Origin: Bacteroidetes bacterium CG2_30_33_31
GTDB lineage: Bacteria; Bacteroidota; Bacteroidia; Bacteroidales; UBA1556
Reading direction: 5' to 3'
Length of the DNA stretch: 64,000 bases
NCBI GenBank assembly: GCA_001872625.1
Contig: MNXP01000050.1
Coordinates: 62,001 to 126,000 of the forward strand
Shown: piece by piece, positions 7,932 through 16,477 of the stretch
Position numbering within the stretch: position 1 is the first letter of the stretch
Layout of the letters: every line of letters starts with the position of its first letter
The notes under the pieces: model-generated
What the model saw: only the letters and a program-made list of their open reading frames with translations
Told to the model about the DNA's origin: nothing
Databases searched by the model: none
Made by a program: the position numbers and the translations under genes

Positions 7932-8465
7932 TTAAATTCTTTTACTCTTTCCTTTTTTTATAGCCATAAGAAATTCCTGCGCTTTTTGAGTACCAATTAA
8001 AATTTTTGTACCATCCAACAAAATAAGCTGAATTCCTTTATTTCCAGAAACGCTATAGCTAATGCCAGCTTTTGGTCTGATTGCTTTTGCTCCTCTCCCA
8101 CCATATTCCTTTATTGCATTATAATTTCTCAAATAGTATTTCTCAATATTTTCAAATTTAAATATTTGATTTTTAATAATTTGAGGAGGATACCGTAAAT
8201 AAATACCATCTTCTTTAACTTCAATTATTAGTTTTGAATTTCTGAAAATAAGATAAAAAGAAAATAAAAATAATGGAATAATGATATTTACCAATATTAG
8301 TCCAGAATCTGGCATTGGCTCGCTGCCCCATGGCTTGTGCAAAATCAATTGTTGAAATAAGGCATAAAATAAAAATATGAAACTAAGTATTGCCAAAAAA
8401 AGAAATATCCAAACAAATTTTAATTTTTGCTCTTCTTTAAAAAAAACTCTATAATATGCAGCCAT
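7932..8465 (-). CDS. Membrane protein with two TM helices and a PH-like domain
   Basis: A 177-residue protein with two hydrophobic helices (about residues 17-40 and 56-76), followed by a beta-rich, PH-like cytoplasmic domain: DGIYLRYPP, FKFENIEKYYLRNYNAIKEYGG, GISYSVSGNKGIQLILLDG, ILIGTQKAQEFLMAI. This TM-TM-PH layout is common in small bacterial membrane proteins of unknown function. It lies 3 nt from the SPFH gene and 2 nt from the ribbon-helix-helix gene, so the three are one transcript. No enzymatic motif is seen. Confidence 0.6.
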   Translation of the reverse strand: MAAYYRVFFKEEQKLKFVWIFLFLAILSFIFLFYALFQQLILHKPWGSEPMPDSGLILVNIIIPLFLFSFYLIFRNSKLIIEVKEDGIYLRYPPQIIKNQIFKFENIEKYYLRNYNAIKEYGGRGAKAIRPKAGISYSVSGNKGIQLILLDGTKILIGTQKAQEFLMAIKKGKSKRI

Positions 8466-8468
8466 TTC

Positions 8469-9320
8469 TTAGTAAATTGAACCAGTATTTACTATTGGGC
8501 TTGCATCTTTATCAGATACTAAAACAACCATAAGATTGCTAACCATGGCAGCTTTTCTTTCGTCGTCAAGTTCAACAATATGCTTTTCTGATAATTTTTG
8601 CAAAGCCATTTCAACCATAGAAACAGCTCCTTCCACAATTTTGATTCTTGCAGCAACAATTGCAGTTGCCTGCTGGCGTTTTAACATCGCCTGTGCAATT
8701 TCCTCAGCATAAGCAAGATAATTAATTCTGGCTTCTATTACTTCTACCCCTGCAATATTTAATCTCTCTGTTAGCGATACCTCCAATTGATGGCTGATCT
8801 CATCTCCACCCGACCTTAAAGTTAACTCAGATTCTTCGTCGTCGAAATTATCATAAGCATATTTGCCAGCTAAATGGCGGATTGCTGCATCAGATTGTAC
8901 CATTACAAAATGCTCATAATCATCCACTTCAAAAGCAGCTTTATAGGTATCCGAAACTTTCCAAACTAAAACAATTCCAATCATAACTGGATTGGCAAGT
9001 TTATCATTCACTTTTATTGGTGAACTATCAATATTACGAGCTCTCAAAGAAATTTTACTTTTCGACATAAATGGATTAACCCAAAAAAAACCACTTTCCT
9101 TCTGAGTGCCTTTATATGTGCCAAATAAAGTTAAAACCATTGATTCATTAGGATTTACAATCATAAATCCTGGCAAGCATATAAATGCCAAAACTGGAAA
9201 TATAATAAAATAAAACACCTCCAATTTGATAATTAGATAAAATGGCAAAGCTATCAAAGCAAATAATAGCACTAACATTAAGTATCCCGATTTTGCTGAA
9301 AATATTTTTTCTTCTTTCAT
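8469..9320 (-). CDS. SPFH/band 7 (stomatin-like) membrane scaffold protein
   Basis: A 283-residue protein with two closely spaced N-terminal hydrophobic segments (about residues 13-55) and an SPFH domain (about 55-235). Landmarks are VNPNESMVLTLFGTYKGT, GFFWVNPF, SLRARNIDSSPIKVND and the RLNIAGVEVIEARINYLAYA strand-helix region. A helical, Ala-rich tail follows (AQAMLKRQQATAIVAARIK). Proteins of this group form oligomeric rings that organise membrane microdomains. It is first in the three-gene operon with the PH-like and RHH genes. Partners or clients are unknown. Confidence 0.85.
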   Translation of the reverse strand: MKEEKIFSAKSGYLMLVLLFALIALPFYLIIKLEVFYFIIFPVLAFICLPGFMIVNPNESMVLTLFGTYKGTQKESGFFWVNPFMSKSKISLRARNIDSSPIKVNDKLANPVMIGIVLVWKVSDTYKAAFEVDDYEHFVMVQSDAAIRHLAGKYAYDNFDDEESELTLRSGGDEISHQLEVSLTERLNIAGVEVIEARINYLAYAEEIAQAMLKRQQATAIVAARIKIVEGAVSMVEMALQKLSEKHIVELDDERKAAMVSNLMVVLVSDKDASPIVNTGSIY

Positions 9321-9364
9321 ATTTATAATTTATTTAAGTAAATATTGATATTAATTTAATATCA

Positions 9365-9372
9365 CAAAGATA
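9365..9372 (-). promoter_or_regulatory. -7 promoter element (TATCTTTG) for the SPFH operon
   Basis: Exact TAnnTTTG on the minus strand, 45 nt upstream of the SPFH ATG. It shares the 173-nt divergent region with the RIC promoter. Confidence 0.6.
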
Positions 9373-9429
9373 TTATTTTATAATCTAATATGAGCTATAT
9401 TTTTTTGTTAAATTAAGTTAATTTATAAA

Positions 9430-9467
9430 GGATATATATATCCGTTTTGGTTTTTATATTAAATTTG
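9430..9467 (+). promoter_or_regulatory. RIC operon promoter with 14-bp palindromic putative operator
   Basis: GGATATATATATCC (9430-9443) is a perfect 14-bp palindrome. The -7 element TAAATTTG is at 9460-9467, so the palindrome covers the place where the -33 box would sit. A repressor bound there would block RNA polymerase. The Rrf2-type regulator encoded at the end of the operon is the obvious candidate, and palindromic AT-rich sites of this kind suit NsrR-like proteins. The assignment is inference. Confidence 0.55.
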
Positions 9468-9493
9468 CATCAACATATTAAATATTCGACAAA

Positions 9494-10456
9494 ATGAATT
9501 CAATAGAAACCATAGATGTAACTGTAATTGAACCTAAGTTAAAACACCCTACTATCTTTACTAAATTCGACAATCTTAAACAAGGTGAAGCATTTATAAT
9601 ATATAACGATCATGACCCTAAACCTCTTTATTATCAAATCCTTGGTGAGAGAGGTGAAATATTTACTTGGGAGTATTTACAGCAAGGCCCAGAAATTTGG
9701 AAAGTAAAAATCTTCAAAAAAATTAATTTAATTTCTGAATTATCCATTGGGGAAATTGTAGCTAAAGATATTCGAAAGATTGATGTTTTTAGAAAATATG
9801 GAATTGATTTCTGTTGCGGTGGAGAAAAAACTCTTACTAAAGTATGCGAAGAAAATGGCCTCTCCCAAACTCAATTAGAAATAGAATTATCAAAAGTTGA
9901 AAATACAATTGTTTCAGCAAATATTGACTATAACAATTGGGAAATAGATTTCTTAGCTGATTACATCATAAATATCCACCACAAATATGTAAAAGCCAAC
10001 TTGGATTTAATAAATGAACTTGCACTTAAAGTAGCTAATGTTCATGGGGATTTGCATCCAGAAATCATAAAAATTTCTGAAATATTTTCAAATGTGAATA
10101 ATGTTTTTACAAAACATTTATACAACGAGGAAAAATCTGTCTTTCCATATATTAAAAAGTTAGTAGCAATAAAAAATGGAAACCAAGAGATTGCAAAAAT
10201 AAAAACCTCTGAAATAGCAAGCCCAATTGAATCATTGAAAAAAGAACATGATGAAGCTGGCGACGATTTTAAAGAAATGAGAAGGATAAGCAAAAATTTT
10301 TTACTTCCAACAGATGCTTGTAATTCATATACTTATCTTTATAAGAAATTAGAAGAATTTGAAGAAAAATTGCATGAACATGTTCATTTAGAGAATAATA
10401 TACTTTTTCCAAAGGCAATTCATTTGGAAAATGAACTGATTTCAAAACAACTTTAA
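9494..10456 (+). CDS. ric: Iron-sulfur cluster repair di-iron protein (RIC/ScdA) with N-terminal DUF2249
   Basis: A 320-residue three-domain protein. A DUF2249 domain (about 5-78: FDNLKQGEAFIIYNDHDPKP) is followed by the ScdA N-terminal domain (about 80-135: VFRKYGIDFCCGGEKTLTKV, with the Cys pair). A hemerythrin-like four-helix domain comes last (about 150-312), with histidines in NIHHKYVK, DLHPE, KHLYNEEKSVFPYI, KKEHDEAGDD and LHEHVHLENNILFP. RIC proteins bind a di-iron centre and repair Fe-S clusters damaged by NO or peroxide. It heads an operon with a second hemerythrin gene (11 nt on) and an Rrf2 regulator, which supports a nitrosative-stress role. Confidence 0.92.
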   Translation: MNSIETIDVTVIEPKLKHPTIFTKFDNLKQGEAFIIYNDHDPKPLYYQILGERGEIFTWEYLQQGPEIWKVKIFKKINLISELSIGEIVAKDIRKIDVFRKYGIDFCCGGEKTLTKVCEENGLSQTQLEIELSKVENTIVSANIDYNNWEIDFLADYIINIHHKYVKANLDLINELALKVANVHGDLHPEIIKISEIFSNVNNVFTKHLYNEEKSVFPYIKKLVAIKNGNQEIAKIKTSEIASPIESLKKEHDEAGDDFKEMRRISKNFLLPTDACNSYTYLYKKLEEFEEKLHEHVHLENNILFPKAIHLENELISKQL

Positions 10457-10467
10457 ATATATTTACT

Positions 10468-10995
10468 ATGAGAAACAGCCCTATTCAATTGCTTTTAGAC
10501 GAGCATACAATTATTAGTTCGTTGGAAGATGTTATAAAATCTATAAAAAATAATTGGAAAAATGATACAGACAAATACAAAAAAGATGTTAGCAATATAC
10601 TAATATTTCTGCGTGAGTATAGCGATCATTTTCATCATTTTAAAGAAGACAAGGTTCTATTTCCAGAGATAAAAAATCACCCTGATTTTATATATCAAGA
10701 AATTGTAGAAGGTCTTGAGCAACATCATGAATTATTTAGGGAAAACCATGCAAAAACCACAAAAGCTTTGGCCGAAAATAAATATGAGGAAGTTCAAAAA
10801 ATTTTAGAAAGTAATATGAATGATTTGTTGGACCACATTGCCGTTGAAAATGATGAGCTATTCATGATGGCTGAAACTCTTTTTAAGGAAAATGAGCTTG
10901 AAAGGATATATTTTAAGTTTAAAGATATTGATATGGAACTTGGAATAGATAATAAAAATAACTTAGCTAATTCCATAAAAAAAATACCAGATTAA
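10468..10995 (+). CDS. Hemerythrin-domain protein
   Basis: A 175-residue stand-alone hemerythrin HHE domain. Ligand-type residues are seen in LLLDEHTIIS (near 9-18), DHFHHFKEDKVLFPEI (near 53-68), LEQHHELFRENH (near 85-96) and DHIAVENDELF (near 121-131), enough for a di-iron site. It probably senses, stores or detoxifies NO or O2 next to the RIC protein. It lies 11 nt after RIC and 15 nt before the regulator, clearly in the same transcript. It is a separate gene from the hemerythrin half of RIC and shares little beyond the motif pattern. Confidence 0.88.
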   Translation: MRNSPIQLLLDEHTIISSLEDVIKSIKNNWKNDTDKYKKDVSNILIFLREYSDHFHHFKEDKVLFPEIKNHPDFIYQEIVEGLEQHHELFRENHAKTTKALAENKYEEVQKILESNMNDLLDHIAVENDELFMMAETLFKENELERIYFKFKDIDMELGIDNKNNLANSIKKIPD

Positions 10996-11010
10996 ATTTA
11001 ATATCATAGA

Positions 11011-11445
11011 ATGATTTCAAAATCATGCAAATACGCGATTAGAGCAGCTCTATATATTGCTTCAAAAATTGACGAAAAGGTAAAACTTAGTGTAAAAGAA
11101 ATTGCGTTTGAAATTGATGCTCCTGAAGCATTTACCGCGAAAATTTTGCAAAATTTGACTCGCCATAAGATTATATTTTCTACAAAAGGTCCTTACGGCG
11201 GTTTTTATGTAGAACAAAGTAATTTAAAAATTCCTTTGATAAATATCGTAAATGCCATTGATGGTTTAAGCATTTTTGAGGATTGTGGTATTGGTTTGCA
11301 GGAGTGTTCTGATATACATCCATGCCCATTCCATAATGATTATAAAGTTATAAGAAATGGGATATTAAGCATATATACAAATAATACCATTGGAAAATTT
11401 TCGAAAGAATTAATGTCAGGTGAAACATTTTTAAAAAGCATTTAG
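11011..11445 (+). CDS. Rrf2-family transcriptional regulator with Fe-S cysteines (NsrR/IscR type)
   Basis: A 144-residue Rrf2 protein. It starts MISKSCKYAIRAALYIAS and has the winged helix-turn-helix LSVKEIAFEIDAPEAFTAKI and the wing STKGPYGGF. Three cysteines, C92, C99 and C105 (C-x6-C-x5-C, in EDCGIGLQECSDIHPCPFHN), match the cluster-binding loop of NsrR and IscR. NO or oxidation of the cluster would release DNA. It is the third gene of the RIC operon and probably controls it through the palindrome at 9430-9443. Whether it senses NO, O2 or cluster supply cannot be told from sequence. Confidence 0.88.
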   Translation: MISKSCKYAIRAALYIASKIDEKVKLSVKEIAFEIDAPEAFTAKILQNLTRHKIIFSTKGPYGGFYVEQSNLKIPLINIVNAIDGLSIFEDCGIGLQECSDIHPCPFHNDYKVIRNGILSIYTNNTIGKFSKELMSGETFLKSI

Positions 11446-11510
11446 ATTTTTCTTAATAAATTCATGGTTTATTAATAATATAAATTTGAATATGAAGCCT
11501 GTAAAATTTC

Positions 11511-12776
11511 TCAATGACTATCATTTTCTTCCAAAGCTTTTAGCCTTTGCAGAAGAGTTGGATGCGAATGATAGAAGATAACAAACAATGGATGTGGTGT
11601 TAAATTACTAAGATTTTTATTAGAAAGTTTGATCAAAGCCGACCCCAAAGCTTTACCATTGTATTTTTGGGCAGCAAATATATCCGCCGCATATTCATTT
11701 CTTCTCGATATATAATTCATTAATAAAGAGGTAAATAAAGATATCGGGCTATAAAGAAGTCCAAAGCCAATAACGCTAATATAGAAGGAAGATTTGGCTC
11801 CAAAAACTTCAGCGATAGCCTTGTAAGTTGAACTATCTGCGCTAATAAAAATTGATAAAATATATAAAAGGATACCTGTCTGAAATATTCCCATGAAAAG
11901 GCCAATAATTGTGTGTTTGAGTTTACTGTGTCCAATTTCATGGGCTAATACTGCCACTACTTCATCAGTTTTATAATCATTTATGAGGTTATCATAAAGC
12001 ACAATTCGCTTATTACGACCAAAACCAGTAAAATATGCATTAGCTTTAGTGGATCTTTTACTACCATCAATAACAAAAATATTTTTTATAATAAAACCAA
12101 CTTTTGCAGCAAAATCTATAACTTCATTCCTAATTTCACCTTCCTCCAATGGTTTCTGTTTATTGAATAAAGGCACTATCAATTTTGAATAGAACATAGA
12201 TATGAAAACCGTAAATAAGATAAATACAGCCCAACTAATTATCCAAAAAAAACTTCCAGTTTGCTCGTAGATATATATTATTAAGCTTAACAATCCCCCT
12301 CCAAAGATAGCCGCTAACAAAATAGATTTTATTGAATCTAAGATAAAAATCTTTCCAGTAGTTTTATTGAAACCATATTTTTCTTCAATTACAAAGGTGG
12401 AATATAAACTCAATGGCAATGAAATAATATAAGATGCAATTCCAGCCAATCCGAAAAACAACAAAGCAATAATTATTTCATTTTCTGATACTTGCCTTAT
12501 TAAAGAGTCGATATAGCCGATGGATTTAGTAAGTAAAATGAATATTATAAAAGCAAAATTTATCCAAACAGAAAAATTTGAAATTCTTGCATTATCTAAT
12601 GCATAATTCATTGCTTTTAAATACTCTTGATGATTATAAAAAGCCTTCAACTCATTTGGCAATTCCTTACTCCAAGAGTTCATATTTAAATGATGTAAAA
12701 TTCTTTCTATAACAAATTCGATGATAATGAAGAATAAAATCAGCCCAAATAAAATCTCTTGTAAATTCATCATCAA
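11511..12776 (-). CDS. M48 family metalloprotease, Ste24/CAAX prenyl protease type
   Basis: A 421-residue membrane protease. The zinc motif is LAHEIGHSKLKH (H279, E280, H283); a later Glu in SRRNEYAADIFAA is the third ligand. Several transmembrane helices flank it (about 5-24, 70-92, 100-130, 150-200 and two more in 290-345), and the STKANAYFTGFG segment is typical of M48A. These enzymes cleave membrane proteins or peptides within a closed chamber. Its ATG overlaps the stop of the VWA gene by 4 nt, so they form an operon. Bacterial substrates are not known. MNLQEIL (M3) is a possible alternative start. Confidence 0.88.
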   Translation of the reverse strand: MMMNLQEILFGLILFFIIIEFVIERILHHLNMNSWSKELPNELKAFYNHQEYLKAMNYALDNARISNFSVWINFAFIIFILLTKSIGYIDSLIRQVSENEIIIALLFFGLAGIASYIISLPLSLYSTFVIEEKYGFNKTTGKIFILDSIKSILLAAIFGGGLLSLIIYIYEQTGSFFWIISWAVFILFTVFISMFYSKLIVPLFNKQKPLEEGEIRNEVIDFAAKVGFIIKNIFVIDGSKRSTKANAYFTGFGRNKRIVLYDNLINDYKTDEVVAVLAHEIGHSKLKHTIIGLFMGIFQTGILLYILSIFISADSSTYKAIAEVFGAKSSFYISVIGFGLLYSPISLFTSLLMNYISRRNEYAADIFAAQKYNGKALGSALIKLSNKNLSNLTPHPLFVIFYHSHPTLLQRLKALEENDSH

Positions 12777-14857
12777 TAACTTCCTAAATATTTTCTAATC
12801 ATATATTCCAAAGAAAGAAGTAAAATAAAAACAAACATAATCCATTTTAAATCAATAATATCTGAATACCTCAGATATTTATACTCCACATTTACTAAGT
12901 CGTTTCTTTTCTCCAAATCATCAACAATTTTTGAAATATCCTTGGGATAATAAAATTTTCCACCTGATGATGAACTCATTTGGTTCAACAAATGATGATT
13001 AGATTCTAGGTTTAAATTCTCAATATTCTCAGCTTGCACAAAGAATTTTCCATTTTTAGAATTTGTAAAATTTTCAATTTTTGTGCTTGCTTTAAAGGAA
13101 TATTCGCCCGGTATTAGCTTTCCCACATTCAATGAATATGAAGCATCACCACTATTATTAAAAATATATTGATATTCGATTTTAGAATTCAAATTTGTTA
13201 TAAGCATACGAATTTCTGCAGACTTAACAAGTTCAAAAGAAGAATTATAAACTGTAGCGTTAAACTCAACATTATCAGACTCTTTATAAACATTTTTATA
13301 GTCCACATTGAGTTTTTCTCTTTTTTCTTGCAAACATAGTAGCTTAACAAATTTACCGATAAATTCATCAAAATTATCGGTAGTATTATTATTTTGAAAG
13401 TCAAAAAGTGGCCATCTCCAAATGCCTTCTCCCATCAAAACTCCATTTTTTAAACGCGCTGAATTTCGAATTGCTAAAAGAGGGAAATTTGTTTTTACAT
13501 TTCCAATCTTTTGATATATAGCTATTTCAATATCGTCTGAAACTAAAATACTACCAAATAGTCCGTTTAATGGTGGCAGTTCTTGCATAAGATTTTGAAA
13601 CTCTTTCGAAACTCCAAACAGCTCAAAGTCTTCATTCAAAGATGGCAATATTTCATTGGTGATATTTTTTGATGCCTTTATCTTAAGACCAGTATTTAGA
13701 CTATTAAAAGCATTTATATCTGTCTGAATTCCAGCAATCAACAAATAAGGACATGAAGATTTACTGAGTAAATTATTGATTTTTTCTCCTTCTTGACGAT
13801 TCTCAGGCATATTATAAAATATTGCTAAATTAAAATCCTGCAAAGAATTTACCCGAGAAAAAGGTAATAATTGAACTTGATAATTATCGGATTTTAGCAA
13901 ACTCCTTTTAATCGCACTGATATCAGGATGAGGTGAATTATAGGCTATTAATATTTTTTGACGAGAATTTAGAACCTCCACAAAAACTGTAGATATATTA
14001 TTTTTAATGTTATATTCGCCATCAATAGTTTTAATTTTTATTACAATTTTTCTAATACCTTGAATATCAGCTTTTGGAGAAAACCTAATTACATCATGCT
14101 GATAATTTGAATTAATAGAAAATTTCTTTGTTTCTAATAATTTTGAATCAATAAATAATTGAGCTTCTGCAATATTTCCAGCACATTTTTTTGAAACAGT
14201 TTCAACTTCAATTGGAAACTTATCACCCAAGAAAGCGACTTTATTTATTGCAATTCTGTCAATTCCAATATCTTTCCTAATATTTGTATCGCCAAGGGCA
14301 ATTGTATAAATAGGGATTTTAAAATTTTTTGATAAATAATCGGGATTTTCGCCATTATTGTAAATTCCATCAGTAGCAATTATAAGAGCACCAAGATTTT
14401 TATGCCTAAATTGATTATATAACTCGTTAATCATCAAGGAAATATTTGTTGATGATTCTTTATAATTTAAGCTATCTAAATGATGAACTTGGTTGCCAAA
14501 CATAAAAGCTGCAATATTATATTTTTTTGAAAGATTATCCTGCAACTGAAAAATATCATCAGTAAATTTTGATAAATAGAACGCAGAATCTGGATTTAGA
14601 ATAATAGATTTACTATTATCCACTGCCAGTAAAATGGTAATTTTCTTTAACTCCTTAACTTTTGTTTTTACCATTGGAGAGAGCAAAAACAAACCAAGCA
14701 AAAAGAGAACTAAGAATCTATTTATTCCAAGAATAGCATTAATAATTCTAGGAAATTCTTCTCTTTTATTTTGGTAATACAACAGCAGACTAATGCTTAA
14801 TGCAAGGCCAAAAATTGGTAAAATCCAAAAAGCAGAATATTTGAATATTATTTCCAA
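12773..14857 (-). CDS. VWA-domain membrane protein
   Basis: A 694-residue protein. Two N-terminal transmembrane helices (about 8-28 and 45-62) precede a von Willebrand factor A-like domain (about 73-215) with a MIDAS motif D80-N-S82-K-S84 in LLAVDNSKSI, and ATDGIYNNG later. Beta-rich regions follow and a C-terminal helix (about 668-688) returns to the membrane. The layout matches a Bacteroidota family of large VWA proteins of unknown role with a periplasmic body. It is co-transcribed with the M48 protease, so a shared role in envelope protein quality control is possible but unproven. Confidence 0.72.
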   Translation of the reverse strand: MEIIFKYSAFWILPIFGLALSISLLLYYQNKREEFPRIINAILGINRFLVLFLLGLFLLSPMVKTKVKELKKITILLAVDNSKSIILNPDSAFYLSKFTDDIFQLQDNLSKKYNIAAFMFGNQVHHLDSLNYKESSTNISLMINELYNQFRHKNLGALIIATDGIYNNGENPDYLSKNFKIPIYTIALGDTNIRKDIGIDRIAINKVAFLGDKFPIEVETVSKKCAGNIAEAQLFIDSKLLETKKFSINSNYQHDVIRFSPKADIQGIRKIVIKIKTIDGEYNIKNNISTVFVEVLNSRQKILIAYNSPHPDISAIKRSLLKSDNYQVQLLPFSRVNSLQDFNLAIFYNMPENRQEGEKINNLLSKSSCPYLLIAGIQTDINAFNSLNTGLKIKASKNITNEILPSLNEDFELFGVSKEFQNLMQELPPLNGLFGSILVSDDIEIAIYQKIGNVKTNFPLLAIRNSARLKNGVLMGEGIWRWPLFDFQNNNTTDNFDEFIGKFVKLLCLQEKREKLNVDYKNVYKESDNVEFNATVYNSSFELVKSAEIRMLITNLNSKIEYQYIFNNSGDASYSLNVGKLIPGEYSFKASTKIENFTNSKNGKFFVQAENIENLNLESNHHLLNQMSSSSGGKFYYPKDISKIVDDLEKRNDLVNVEYKYLRYSDIIDLKWIMFVFILLLSLEYMIRKYLGSY

Positions 14858-14879
14858 AATAAATTTGATTTTGAGTTTG

Positions 14880-14887
14880 CAAATATA
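14880..14887 (-). promoter_or_regulatory. -7 promoter element (TATATTTG) for the VWA-M48 operon
   Basis: Exact TAnnTTTG on the minus strand, 23 nt upstream of the VWA ATG. Confidence 0.6.
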
Positions 14888-14945
14888 ACATAAGAGCTTT
14901 TAGAATAGGATTAATTATTTGGGAAATTATATTGAAAGATTACAT

Positions 14946-14975
14946 AAAAAAAAGGTCACCAAAAATGGCGACCTT
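14946..14975 (-). terminator. Rho-independent terminator of the glutamate dehydrogenase gene
   Basis: Read on the minus strand: AAGGTC-G-CCA, short loop, TGG-T-GACCTT (arms 14970-14975 and 14952-14957 with an inner 3-bp extension), followed by a run of eight T. It lies 36 nt past the gdhA stop. Confidence 0.82.
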
Positions 14976-15011
14976 CTAATTATTAATCACAAATTAATCT
15001 ATACCAACCAA

Positions 15012-16349
15012 TTAAATTATTCCTTGATCTAACATGGCATCAGCAACTTTCATAAAACCAGCAATATTTGCTCCTTTTACGTAGTTAACATAGCCGTCAT
15101 TTTGAGTACCAAATTTTATACAAGCAGAATGAATTGATGACATCATTTGGTGCAATTTAGCATCAACTTCTTCAGCAGTCCAATTCAATTTCATTGCATT
15201 TTGCGACATTTCTAATCCTGAAACACCAACACCACCAGCATTTACTGCTTTACCAGGTCCAAAAGGCAATAGTGCGTTATGGAAAGCTTCAACAGCCTCA
15301 GGTGTACATCCCATATTAGAAACCTCAGCAATATATTTCACGCCATTAGCAATTAATTTTGCAGCATCGTCGCCGTTTAATTCATTTTGAGTAGCACTTG
15401 GCATTGCAATATCACATTTTACTTCCCAAGGTTTTTTACCAGCAACAAATTTTGATCCTGGGAAAGCCTCAGCATAAGGAGAAACTATATCGTTATTAGA
15501 CGCTCTTAATTCCAACATATACTCAATTTTTTCTGCATTCAATCCTTTTTCGTCATAAATATAACCATCAGGGCCAGAAATAGTTACTACTTTACCGCCA
15601 AGTTCAGTAACTTTTAAAGCAACACCCCAAGCTACATTTCCGAAACCTGAAACGGTAACAATTTTGCCTTTAAAAGTATCATTATTAGCTGTAAGCATAT
15701 CTTTCACGAAGTATGTAGCACCAAAACCAGTTGCTTCTGGTCTTACCAAACTACCACCCCAGTTAAGACCTTTACCAGTTAAAACACCTGTATTTTCCAT
15801 TTTGAGTTTTTTGTACATTCCATACAAATAACCAATTTCTCTTCCACCCGTGCCAATATCTCCAGCAGGAACATCAGTATTTGGGCCAATAACGCGCCAT
15901 AATTCTAACATAAATGCTTGGCAGAAACGCATAATTTCCATATCAGATTTCCCTTTTGGATTAAAATCTGAGCCGCCTTTTGCACCGCCTAAAGGTAATG
16001 TGGTAAGGGCATTTTTAAAGGTCTGTTCAAAACCTAAAAATTTAAGAATACTCAAATTTACACTTGGGTGCAAACGCAATCCACCTTTGTAAGGGCCTAT
16101 TGCATTGTTAAAATGAATTCTGTAACCTAAGTTTACATTAACTTTACCAGCATCATCCATCCATGCAACTCTGAAAGTTAAAATACGATCTGGTTCTACC
16201 AATCTCTCAATAATTCCAGCAGCATCAAACTGAGGATTATCATTAACTACATCTTCAATCGATTCAAGCACTTCTCTAACTGCTTGTAAATATTCGACTT
16301 CACCTGGATGCTTGCGCTCCAAATTATTCATCACTTGATCTACATTCAT
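15012..16349 (-). CDS. gdhA: Glutamate dehydrogenase, NADP-type (GdhA)
   Basis: A 445-residue enzyme that interconverts 2-oxoglutarate plus ammonia and glutamate. Signatures are RVAWMDDAGKVNVNLGYRIH, GPYKGGLRLHPSVNLSILKF, LGGAKGGSDFNPKGKSDMEI (active-site Lys in the glycine-rich loop) and DVPAGDIGTGGREIGYLYG. The Rossmann dinucleotide region is VTVSGFGNVAWG near residues 232-243. Length matches the roughly 450-residue hexameric bacterial type. The residues and length fit the anabolic NADPH class, although coenzyme choice is not proven by sequence. It is a single-gene unit with its own promoter and terminator. Confidence 0.95.
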   Translation of the reverse strand: MNVDQVMNNLERKHPGEVEYLQAVREVLESIEDVVNDNPQFDAAGIIERLVEPDRILTFRVAWMDDAGKVNVNLGYRIHFNNAIGPYKGGLRLHPSVNLSILKFLGFEQTFKNALTTLPLGGAKGGSDFNPKGKSDMEIMRFCQAFMLELWRVIGPNTDVPAGDIGTGGREIGYLYGMYKKLKMENTGVLTGKGLNWGGSLVRPEATGFGATYFVKDMLTANNDTFKGKIVTVSGFGNVAWGVALKVTELGGKVVTISGPDGYIYDEKGLNAEKIEYMLELRASNNDIVSPYAEAFPGSKFVAGKKPWEVKCDIAMPSATQNELNGDDAAKLIANGVKYIAEVSNMGCTPEAVEAFHNALLPFGPGKAVNAGGVGVSGLEMSQNAMKLNWTAEEVDAKLHQMMSSIHSACIKFGTQNDGYVNYVKGANIAGFMKVADAMLDQGII

Positions 16350-16386
16350 AATTTTAAAGTTTTAAATAAAATATTATTTCTGAATA

Positions 16387-16394
16387 CAAAAATA
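16387..16394 (-). promoter_or_regulatory. -7 promoter element (TATTTTTG) for gdhA
   Basis: Exact TAnnTTTG on the minus strand, 38 nt upstream of the gdhA ATG. Confidence 0.6.
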
Positions 16395-16477
16395 TAATTT
16401 GCTCATTTACTACTTAAAATTAATAGTCAATAAAGTTACATGAATTAGTTGAGAATTATCAATTTTGATATTAAATG

